From Minisyncoccota bacterium (GTDB lineage Bacteria; Patescibacteriota; Minisyncoccia; Phycocordibacterales; JAQTLZ01), in contig JAQTTF010000006.1 in the NCBI GenBank assembly GCA_028710915.1, forward strand, positions 1 to 26,413: a stretch of 26,413 bases of DNA. The letters run 5' to 3'. Positions within the stretch are counted from its first letter, which is position 1. The number at the start of each line of letters is the position of its first letter. This document shows positions 5,928 through 11,916 of the stretch, one piece after another. The notes beneath the pieces are model-generated. The model made no database searches. It was not told the origin of the DNA and worked only from the letters and a program-made list of their open reading frames with translations. Both the position numbers and the translations under genes were made by a program.

Positions 5928-6908
5928 GTGAAAAAATTTTTCTCTCAATTAGGACTCAAAATAAAGCAAAATTGGATATTGCTCGCTATTCTTTTTATTT
6001 CTCTTGGGGTTATTGGTTATGGAGGCTATCGTCTCTATCGTCTTCATAATGAAAAAATTGCTCTTCTACAAAAAGTGGCTGGACTTGAAAGTGATCTAAG
6101 AGATACACAAAACACATTGGCTCAAATTCAAGATGAAAAAAATGGTCTCTCGACTACACTAAATTCTGTGCAAGAAGAAAATCAGGCATATTCAAAAAAG
6201 GTGGATAATCTTTCCAGCACTGTCGACACATTGAATGGTACTGTTGATACGCTCCATAAAATCGTCGAAACCGATCCTCAACTTCTTTTGAAATATTCCA
6301 AAGTATTTTTCTTGAATGAAAATTATGTTCCCACAGGGCTTGCTACCATTACGCCCAAATATATTTTAAATAAAGACTATCCACTCCAGATTCACGACAA
6401 GGTGTGGCCATTTTTAGAAAATATGCTTAAAGACGCGAACGCAGATAAGATGCCTATTCTTGTCGCGTCCGGATATCGATCGTTTCAAGTTCAATCTCAA
6501 ATAAAATCCAGATATGCAGTGATTTACGGAGCTGGGACAGCGAATTCATTTTCTGCCGATCAGGGATATTCAGAGCACCAGCTCGGTACGACAGTTGATG
6601 TGACTATTCCAAGTATTGGCGGGGGACTCACTGGTTTTGAAACGACACAGTCCTATCAGTGGCTTCTTAAGAATGCTTACAAATATGGCTTTATACTTTC
6701 TTATCCTCAATATAATAAATATTACATATTTGAGCCGTGGCATTGGCGTTTTGTCGGACTTGATCTTGCTCTCCGACTTCATGATGAAAATAAACATTTT
6801 TACGATCTAGATCAGCGAGAAATAAATAAATATCTCCTTTATATTTTTAACACCAAGACTACGCCGAATATAAGCACCACAACGCCAGAAACTGTTTCGA
6901 GTCAGTAG
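5928..6908 (+). CDS. Membrane-anchored D-alanyl-D-alanine carboxypeptidase, VanY/LdcB family
   Basis: A zinc peptidase that trims D-alanine from, or otherwise edits, peptidoglycan stem peptides outside the membrane. It has a short basic N-terminus, one transmembrane helix (about residues 16-36), a coiled coil rich in Leu, Gln and Asn (about 40-112), and a VanY domain (about 145-300). The zinc and catalytic residues are visible: His217 and Asp224 in SEHQLGTTVD, and Glu269 and His272 in FEPWHWRFVG; the substrate-side motif ASGYRSFQVQ is at about 180-189. It starts with GTG 5928, 6 nt after an extended -10, so probably leaderless. Whether it acts on D,D or L,D bonds cannot be told from sequence alone. 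Confidence 0.9.
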   Translation: MKKFFSQLGLKIKQNWILLAILFISLGVIGYGGYRLYRLHNEKIALLQKVAGLESDLRDTQNTLAQIQDEKNGLSTTLNSVQEENQAYSKKVDNLSSTVDTLNGTVDTLHKIVETDPQLLLKYSKVFFLNENYVPTGLATITPKYILNKDYPLQIHDKVWPFLENMLKDANADKMPILVASGYRSFQVQSQIKSRYAVIYGAGTANSFSADQGYSEHQLGTTVDVTIPSIGGGLTGFETTQSYQWLLKNAYKYGFILSYPQYNKYYIFEPWHWRFVGLDLALRLHDENKHFYDLDQREINKYLLYIFNTKTTPNISTTTPETVSSQ

Positions 6909-6945
6909 ATGAGGTGTGATTCCATTTATACCAAATCCTTTTTCA

Positions 6946-6975
6946 ACAAAACACGCCGGATACGGTGTGTTTTGT
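6946..6975. terminator. Bidirectional terminator between convergent genes
   Basis: A 13-bp stem with one G-T pair (6946-6958 with 6963-6975) and a GATA loop. T-rich sequence follows on the plus strand (CTATTTTTGC) and a weaker T run on the minus strand. It separates the VanY gene from the peptidoglycan-binding protein gene. Confidence 0.8.
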
Positions 6976-7016
6976 CGGATCTATTTTTGCTTTGCAGTAT
7001 TTGATCTGGTAGCGTT

Positions 7017-7709
7017 TTATTTCGTACTGAATGTTCCTTGTTCGCTCACCGATACATTTCCGGCGCTATCAGATGCGACCACGCGATAGTAATAAAGCGT
7101 TCCACCGGCAAGTCCGGTCAATGTCATTTGGTGATCTTCGCTTAAGGTAAGATCGGAGACGACTTGTCCGTTAATAACTGGTTCTTGGAAGGAACGGAAT
7201 GCTTCCTGTGCGGAGAGTGGTCTAGTGTCGTAATAGATCCTGCTTCTTGTTTGCTCGCTTGTTGCCCATGTCAATGTTGCGCTGCTTGTTGTCGTTGTGA
7301 TGCTAAGTTGCGACATTCCTGCTGCAGAAATATCAATTGGCAATCCTTGCGTCAAAAGTGTGTTCAGCTGCGCCAATGTTCTTGGTCCAACACGGCCGAA
7401 TCCAGGAGTTCCCGGTGAAGCAATATCATATGCTACCTGAAACTGCTTTACAGCTGCCTGGGTGAGACCTCCATAAAATCCGGTGACAATACCTTGCGGA
7501 TAAATGCGAGGATTAGATGCTAAGTAACCCTGAAGTTTTGTTACGTTAGCGCCCTGGGAGCCTACACTCATTTCTGTAGTGATTGGGCTCTGTACTTGCG
7601 CTTGAACTGGTCGTGAAAGCAGAATGACTCCAAGCGATAAGAGCAACAATATAGCGAGAAGCAAGACACCAACATACGTCGTATTTTGCATATTTTTAAT
7701 AGATGTCAT
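7017..7709 (-). CDS. Exported peptidoglycan-binding and FN3 domain protein
   Basis: A 230-residue cell-surface protein. A hydrophobic signal or anchor helix (about residues 11-33) precedes RPVQAQVQ, which may be a cleavage site. Next is a PG_binding_1 repeat domain (about 47-112: GSQGANVTKLQGYLA, VTGFYGGLTQAAVKQFQ, GRVGPRTLAQLN), which holds the protein on the wall. Last is a fibronectin-III-like domain (about 130-230, GTLYYYRVVASDSAGNVSVS) resembling those of the 2580-3668 protein. No catalytic domain is present. The frame is open to a TTG at 7721, but ATG 7709 gives the better signal sequence. A possible ECF-type promoter about 75 bp upstream links it to the ECF regulon. Confidence 0.85.
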   Translation of the reverse strand: MTSIKNMQNTTYVGVLLLAILLLLSLGVILLSRPVQAQVQSPITTEMSVGSQGANVTKLQGYLASNPRIYPQGIVTGFYGGLTQAAVKQFQVAYDIASPGTPGFGRVGPRTLAQLNTLLTQGLPIDISAAGMSQLSITTTTSSATLTWATSEQTRSRIYYDTRPLSAQEAFRSFQEPVINGQVVSDLTLSEDHQMTLTGLAGGTLYYYRVVASDSAGNVSVSEQGTFSTK

Positions 7710-7783
7710 GGTAGTGTGCAATTTAGGCTATTTAGTAATTTACTTCCGTGGAATGGATCGACCTTTCATTCCTCTACCTATAT

Positions 7784-7810
7784 AACGGTTTTAGACAAAG
7801 TCTCGTTACA
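7784..7810 (-). promoter_or_regulatory. Possible ECF-type promoter of the peptidoglycan-binding protein
   Basis: On the minus strand TGTAAC (7810-7805), a 17-bp spacer and CGTT (7787-7784). The elements fit the B. subtilis SigX-type pattern, but the spacer is one base longer than in the other two ECF-type sites here. TATATA next to it could instead be a sigma70 -10. Confidence 0.4.
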
Positions 7811-7886
7811 TCTTTGAATGTGTTACCCTAAAATACGAGCTTTTAAGCCTGAAAAATGAAGGTTTTAAAAAAGTTCTAATTTCCTT

Positions 7887-7908
7887 CGGAACTCTTGTCA
7901 AGAGTCCG
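7887..7908. promoter_or_regulatory. Perfect 7-bp dyad upstream of the DUF167 gene
   Basis: ACTCTTG (7891-7897), one base, CAAGAGT (7899-7905), flanked by CGG and CCG. It lies about 38-56 bp before the predicted start of the plus gene. It could be an operator or a small hairpin; there is no T tract. Confidence 0.35.
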
Positions 7909-7930
7909 AGAAAGAGCGAGTGATTTGAGT

Positions 7931-7936
7931 TAGAAT
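7931..7936 (+). promoter_or_regulatory. -10 element of the DUF167 gene (leaderless)
   Basis: TAGAAT ends 6 nt before ATG 7943, placing the predicted start on the A of the ATG. No convincing -35 was found. Confidence 0.5.
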
Positions 7937-7942
7937 GACAGC

Positions 7943-8167
7943 ATGTATATTCATATAAAAGTAAAGACTGGAGCAAGAAGAGAGGAATTCAAGAAAATTT
8001 CGGAGGATCATTTTTCTGTTTCAGTGCGGGAAAAGCCTGAAAGAAATATGGCAAACAAAAAAATATGCGAATTAGTCGCAGAGCATTTTAAAAATACGCT
8101 TTCAAAAATAAAAATGATTAGCGGGCATCACTCGCCATCGAAAATTCTTTCAGTTGAGGCGAGTTAA
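7943..8167 (+). CDS. DUF167 / YggU-family protein
   Basis: A 74-residue member of the small DUF167 (YggU) family, whose biochemical role is not established. The N-terminal beta strand and basic loop VKTGARREEF, the central VSVREKPERNMANKKICELVAEHF split by the conserved Asn and Lys, and the C-terminal SGHHSPSKIL match the family core. The size is slightly under the usual 80-100. The last codon and stop overlap the end of metK (convergent) by 4 bp, so there is no room for a terminator between them. Confidence 0.85.
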   Translation: MYIHIKVKTGARREEFKKISEDHFSVSVREKPERNMANKKICELVAEHFKNTLSKIKMISGHHSPSKILSVEAS

Positions 8168-9144
8168 CAGTCCCACAAAAACCCATTTCCAAAATGTCCG
8201 TATTCGGCAGTCTTGCGAAATTGTGGTTTGCGGAGCCTCAAAAATTTTATAATTGCGCTTGGGCGAAGGTCGTATCCTTTGACCTCTTCCTGCTTTCCGT
8301 CAATATCCGCAACTGCCATAAGCGGTTCTGCAACTCCAATGGCGTATGCAATGTGGACAAAAACCTCTTTCGCTTTTCGTTTTTTTAAATAGTCCACTGC
8401 AATTTTCCGCGCCATATAAGCAGCGCTTCGGTCCACTTTTGTAGCATCTTTTCCGGAAAAACAGCCTCCGCCGACAGGGATATTTGGCCCATAATTATCT
8501 ACCGCAAGCTTTCGTCCGGTAAGTCCTGTGTCAGCGTGGAATCCTCCGATTGTCCATTTTCCATTTGGATTTTGAAGCCATATGCTTTTTATATTTTTGA
8601 TGTGCTTTGGCAAATATTTTTTAAAGCTCTTCACGGTTTGCTCGAGTTTTACGTCGCTCATATCACCGCTTGTGCAGAGGGAAGTGAGGATCTTTTCAAT
8701 TTTTCCATCTTTGACTGTTACTTGAGCTTTGCCGTCGTGTTTGCCCATCGCCTTGCAAAGTTTTCTTGAGAGTACGACTTCGAGCGGGAGCATTTCAGGC
8801 GTTTCGCTTGTTGCATAACCAACCATGATTCCTTGATCTCCAGCGCCGTCTTGATCAACTCCGTGGCTAATTTCGGGACTTTGCTCGACGACATTCACCA
8901 CAACTCCAATGTCCTCATTGTATCCGCAATCCTTATACACATTTTTTGCGATATCGCGGATGTTTACGTACGCTTTTGTGGTAAGTTCTCCGCATATGGT
9001 AATGACTCCGTGTCCGCCGAGAGTTTCAATGGCGACACGGGATTTTGGATCCTGTTCAAGGCAGGCGTCGAGGATTGCGTCTGAAATTTGATCGCACACC
9101 TTATCTGGATGAGCTTTGGTCACTGATTCTGCTGTTCGTAACAT
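8164..9144 (-). CDS. metK: S-adenosylmethionine synthetase, short form
   Basis: Makes S-adenosylmethionine from ATP and methionine. Family motifs are in place: ESVTKAHPDK at the N-terminus (usually EGHPDK, here KAHPDK), GAGDQGIMVGYA with the methionine/ATP-loop residues, and GGGCFSGKDATKVDRSAAY with the metal and phosphate ligands. At 326 residues it is about 55-60 shorter than the usual 380-400, so parts of the middle and C-terminal regions are trimmed. ATG 9144 is preceded by an A-rich stretch without a Shine-Dalgarno. The long leader contains a SAM-I-like riboswitch, giving end-product feedback control. All key motifs remain, so activity is expected. Confidence 0.95.
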   Translation of the reverse strand: MLRTAESVTKAHPDKVCDQISDAILDACLEQDPKSRVAIETLGGHGVITICGELTTKAYVNIRDIAKNVYKDCGYNEDIGVVVNVVEQSPEISHGVDQDGAGDQGIMVGYATSETPEMLPLEVVLSRKLCKAMGKHDGKAQVTVKDGKIEKILTSLCTSGDMSDVKLEQTVKSFKKYLPKHIKNIKSIWLQNPNGKWTIGGFHADTGLTGRKLAVDNYGPNIPVGGGCFSGKDATKVDRSAAYMARKIAVDYLKKRKAKEVFVHIAYAIGVAEPLMAVADIDGKQEEVKGYDLRPSAIIKFLRLRKPQFRKTAEYGHFGNGFLWDC

Positions 9145-9208
9145 TTTGTTTTTTAAAAATTATAAATAAAAAAAATCTCTCACTATGGGGAGTTTTGGCT
9201 AGACTACC

Positions 9209-9338
9209 GCCTTATCTTTCCCAATGGGTTCGGAGGGAGCACCTCGACACCAGTCGACGCCGGCGAAGGCACAAACTAGGTGAATGGTTGCTGGATGGAT
9301 CACAAAGCCGATTCTTTCCCCATCACTCTTGATATTGC
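9209..9338 (-). ncRNA. SAM-I-like riboswitch in the metK leader
   Basis: Read 5' to 3' on the minus strand, the segment shows the SAM-I landmarks in order. ATATCAAGAGTGATGGGGAA is the P1 5' side, AAGAG junction and P2 start. TGATCCATCCAGCAACC is the kink-turn 3' side and the conserved GCAACC, with GATGG pairing to CCATC in P2. A long P3 stem contains CTTCGCCGG. GGTGCT is followed by a short P4 (CCC/GGG), and AAAGATAAGG closes P1. P1 has only about 4 bp next to the core plus an outer G-C pair, and the P2 loop departs from the usual GGCCC, so it is a divergent type. Downstream is an 8-T run but no strong stem, so the switching mechanism is unclear. Confidence 0.8.
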
Positions 9339-9359
9339 TTCTTATTCAATTGTGTTTTC

Positions 9360-9388
9360 AGTGTACTTTTTTATTTGTAATAGTGCAA
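9360..9388 (-). promoter_or_regulatory. Promoter of the riboswitch-metK transcript
   Basis: TTGCAC (9388-9383), a 17-bp spacer and TACACT (9365-9360) on the minus strand. The predicted start is near 9353, about 15 nt before the riboswitch, giving a leader of about 210 nt. Confidence 0.55.
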
Positions 9389-9393
9389 GTGTA

Positions 9394-9420
9394 TTGACGT
9401 CATTTGTTTTGTGGTAATAT
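9394..9420 (+). promoter_or_regulatory. Promoter of the hibernation factor gene (leaderless)
   Basis: Extended -10 TG-G-TAATAT (9412-9420) ending 6 nt before ATG 9427, with TTGACG at 9394-9399 (15-bp spacer, short). The start is predicted on the ATG. Confidence 0.55.
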
Positions 9421-9426
9421 AAGCCT

Positions 9427-9807
9427 ATGAGAACAAATATTAAATACACCCGTATCTCGAGTACACCTGATATTGAGAGACATATCGCGAGTCGAATACA
9501 GACGATTGAAAAATTAATTGATCCAAAAGACGAAAGTGCGCAGGCGCAAGTAGAAGTCGCAAAGACATCCGATCACCATAAAAGCGGAGATGTTTACCGA
9601 GCGGAAATAAATATGCATATTGCGGGCGGAGATTTCTATGCTTTTTCTGAAGAGTCAGATTTGCAGAAAGCACTAGATAGCGTGCGGGATGAAATTGTTC
9701 GCAAACTCAAGACGCGCAAAGACAAGAGAATGAGCTTCATTCGAAGGGGAGGCAGAAAAATCAAGGATTATTTGAAAGGATTCATTAAGAGTAAAAAAAT
9801 AAAATAA
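9427..9807 (+). CDS. hpf: Ribosome hibernation promoting factor (HPF/RaiA family)
   Basis: Binds the small ribosomal subunit and silences idle ribosomes. The 126 residues give the beta-alpha-beta-beta-beta-alpha core (about 1-100), with an N-terminal strand [11 protein letters not shown] and a final basic helix. [20 protein letters not shown] and [17 protein letters not shown] are typical. The basic tail ([20 protein letters not shown]) replaces the dimerisation domain of long HPF, so this is a short form. It has its own promoter and lies 1 nt before the cyclophilin gene. Confidence 0.88.
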   Translation: MRTNIKYTRISSTPDIERHIASRIQTIEKLIDPKDESAQAQVEVAKTSDHHKSGDVYRAEINMHIAGGDFYAFSEESDLQKALDSVRDEIVRKLKTRKDKRMSFIRRGGRKIKDYLKGFIKSKKIK

Positions 9808-9808
9808 C

Positions 9809-10471
9809 ATGGCAAACGACAAATTCAGCCCCATGGGCATCGCAGTTTTTCTTGTATTATTTTTAGGAATAGCTTTTTTCTTGTATCGTGGGGTCGTAAA
9901 AAATTCAGCTTCCTCGCCAAGTCTGACTGCGACTTCAACTCCCGAGACGAGCGAGCCGGTTTCCCCAATTGTGTCAAAGAAAATTTTGAGTGCGACAGTG
10001 ACTCTTAAGACAAGTATGGGGGACATTGTCCTTGAGCTTTTCCCAGACAAAGCCCCTAAGACGGTAGATAATTTTATTTCTCTCGCAAAAAAAGGATTTT
10101 ATGATGGAACTAAATTCCATCGAGTCATTAAAGATTTCATGATCCAAGGAGGAGATCCTCTTTCAAAAGGGAGCGATACTTCGCGATATGGAACGGGGGG
10201 TCCGGGGTACAGCTTTGCTGATGAAATAAATGATGTAAAACTTGTCCAGGGAGTACTTGCAATGGCCAATTCGGGTCCTGATACAAACGGAAGTCAGTTC
10301 TTTATTGTCACCGCAAACGCGACGCCATGGCTTGATGGGCATCATACGGTATTTGGAAAAGTCATAAGTGGAATGGATGTTGTCTTGGCGATTGGTAAAG
10401 TAAAAACGGGTCAAAATGATTTGCCTGTTACTCCTGTTGTCGTCAATCAGGTTCTGGTGGACGTGAAGTAG
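9809..10471 (+). CDS. Membrane-anchored peptidyl-prolyl cis-trans isomerase (cyclophilin type)
   Basis: Helps proteins fold by isomerising Xaa-Pro bonds, here probably on the outer face of the membrane. An N-terminal transmembrane helix (about residues 9-27, [18 protein letters not shown]) and a Ser/Thr/Pro spacer lead to a cyclophilin domain (about 55-220). It carries the catalytic region [14 protein letters not shown] (Arg in the active site), GSQFFIVT, and [19 protein letters not shown] with the ligand-binding Trp and His. It is read with the hibernation factor gene, one base after its stop. Confidence 0.93.
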   Translation: MANDKFSPMGIAVFLVLFLGIAFFLYRGVVKNSASSPSLTATSTPETSEPVSPIVSKKILSATVTLKTSMGDIVLELFPDKAPKTVDNFISLAKKGFYDGTKFHRVIKDFMIQGGDPLSKGSDTSRYGTGGPGYSFADEINDVKLVQGVLAMANSGPDTNGSQFFIVTANATPWLDGHHTVFGKVISGMDVVLAIGKVKTGQNDLPVTPVVVNQVLVDVK

Positions 10472-10477
10472 ATTTGC

Positions 10478-11332
10478 CTATTTTTGAAATCCCGCTAGAA
10501 AATCTTTGTAACTCATCTCCTTTTTCCCTTCGGGAATAACACGGGTAATTTCAAACACGCCTTCTTTTAGCATTGCATCTTTGATGATGACGCGTATTTT
10601 TTTGCTATTTCGTTCAATGAAGAAATACGTGCCTGGCCAGCCGAAGTAAGCTCGGAATTTTTGCAAATTTTTCGCCGGATCATCGGTAAGGTCAATAAGC
10701 CCGTCTTCTTTTTTGATTTTTTTGCAGTGAGATGCTTTTGTGTCGTCTTGTTTCTCATATGCAGCAGTGCCATCGGCAATTTTCTGAATTGTCGTTACGA
10801 GAAGTTTTTTTGCTATTTCATTGAGGCGATTTCGAAGTGATGGAGCTGTTTCGTTAGGATATATTATCACTTTTTCTTTTTCGATAATATCTCCCGCGTC
10901 GAGCTCGTATGCCATTTTTTGTATTACAACGCCAGTCGTGTCATCTCCATTTAAAATTGCTGATTCTACTGGAGTTGCTCCTCGATATTTGGGAAGAAGA
11001 GAATAATGGACGTTTATCATCCCGAAGCGCGGAAGCTCTAAAAGCGTTTTTGGCAAAATTTTTCCATATGCAACTACAACGCCAAGATCTATATTGTATT
11101 TTTTAAAATCTTCAAGAAATCCTGTATTAATTTTTTCAGGCTGAAGTACTGGAATGCCCCTCGTCTCTGCCCAGATTTTGGGAAGGGGTCTAACTACAAG
11201 CATTTTTCTTCCTTGTGGCTCATCTTTTCCCGTAACAATTACTTTGGGAATGAGTCCAGCATTTTTCAGTTCATCGAGGATCGGAATGACCAGTTCAGGC
11301 GTTCCGAAGAATGCAATATGTAGGCTACGCAT
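10478..11332 (-). CDS. fmt: Methionyl-tRNA formyltransferase
   Basis: Formylates Met-tRNA for initiation with 10-formyl-tetrahydrofolate. The start at ATG 11332 (MRSLHIAFFGTPELV) is set by the family N-terminus, though the frame is open to 11479; this gives 284 residues. Motifs are FFGTPE, the catalytic Asn and His in MINVHYSLLPKYRGATPVES, and the Asp in ELDAGDI. The C-terminal domain is shorter than in E. coli Fmt (315 residues). The start lies inside the end of def (8-nt overlap), so the two are translationally coupled, the common def-fmt pair. Confidence 0.94.
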   Translation of the reverse strand: MRSLHIAFFGTPELVIPILDELKNAGLIPKVIVTGKDEPQGRKMLVVRPLPKIWAETRGIPVLQPEKINTGFLEDFKKYNIDLGVVVAYGKILPKTLLELPRFGMINVHYSLLPKYRGATPVESAILNGDDTTGVVIQKMAYELDAGDIIEKEKVIIYPNETAPSLRNRLNEIAKKLLVTTIQKIADGTAAYEKQDDTKASHCKKIKKEDGLIDLTDDPAKNLQKFRAYFGWPGTYFFIERNSKKIRVIIKDAMLKEGVFEITRVIPEGKKEMSYKDFLAGFQK

Positions 11333-11876
11333 TGGAAGTGTCTTTTTTAAGCCGAGAAGGAATTTGTTCCGGAGGAAGCTCTCGCAAATCCTGAGCTTCG
11401 TCAGTAAAAAGGATTCCATCCAAATGGTTTGTCTCGTGCTGAAAAATTTGAGCGAGGAGACCGCTTCCTCCCCGCTCAAATTTTTCTCCCTTTTCGTTGT
11501 AAGCGGAGATAGTCGCTTTTATTGAGCGCATTCTTTTCCCATACAGCCAGCGTACAGAGAGGCATCCTTCCTCGAGTAATTTCTGCTCTTTCGAAAGTTT
11601 CGTAATTTTTGGATTAATATAAACAAGATCTATCTCTCTTTTCTTGAGTTTGTCTTCGGGATAGAGAATATCGAATATTTTTTCTGTAATGACGAAAATG
11701 CGAAGCGATACGCCAATTTGCGGCGCTGCAAGAGCGACGCCGTCGTCCTGCGAGGCAAGCGCCTCCTTCATTTCTTTGATTATTTTTCTGATTTTAAGGC
11801 TCCGAATTTCTTTTGCCGGCACCTCTTTTGCCTTTATTCGAAGGATTGGATTGTCTCGCTGTACGATTTCTTTCAT
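11325..11876 (-). CDS. def: Peptide deformylase
   Basis: Removes the N-formyl group from new proteins. All three family motifs are present: GVALAAPQIG (residues 46-55; Val replaces the usual Gly/Ile), EGCLS with metal ligand Cys105, and HETNHLDG with ligands His147 and His151 and catalytic Glu148. The length is 183 residues, normal. It lies 40 nt after the PriA-like gene and overlaps fmt by 8 nt. There is no Shine-Dalgarno at ATG 11876; a weak -10 (TTAAAT, 6 nt before ATG) could give a separate transcript. Confidence 0.95.
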   Translation of the reverse strand: MKEIVQRDNPILRIKAKEVPAKEIRSLKIRKIIKEMKEALASQDDGVALAAPQIGVSLRIFVITEKIFDILYPEDKLKKREIDLVYINPKITKLSKEQKLLEEGCLSVRWLYGKRMRSIKATISAYNEKGEKFERGGSGLLAQIFQHETNHLDGILFTDEAQDLRELPPEQIPSRLKKDTSNA

Positions 11877-11916
11877 TGCTTCATTTAAACACTATATGCC
11901 CTTTTTTTCAATCTTT

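Larger units (their letters stand above)
7722..7942. other. Divergent intergenic region
   Basis: This region holds the ECF-like promoter for the minus gene (7784-7810), an A/T-rich imperfect inverted repeat around 7840-7870 (TTTTAA..CCT with AGG..TTAAAA), a dyad at 7887-7908 and the -10 of the plus gene at 7931-7936. No further ORF of note was seen. Confidence 0.5.

Noticed and set aside
5907..5948. Longer N-terminus for engB
   Set aside because: It would overlap the divergent VanY gene start and its -10 elements; similarity begins after ATG 5906.
11333..11479. Longer N-terminus for fmt
   Set aside because: The extra 49 residues lie inside def and have no family similarity; the family N-terminus (MRSLHIAFFGTPE) begins at 11332.
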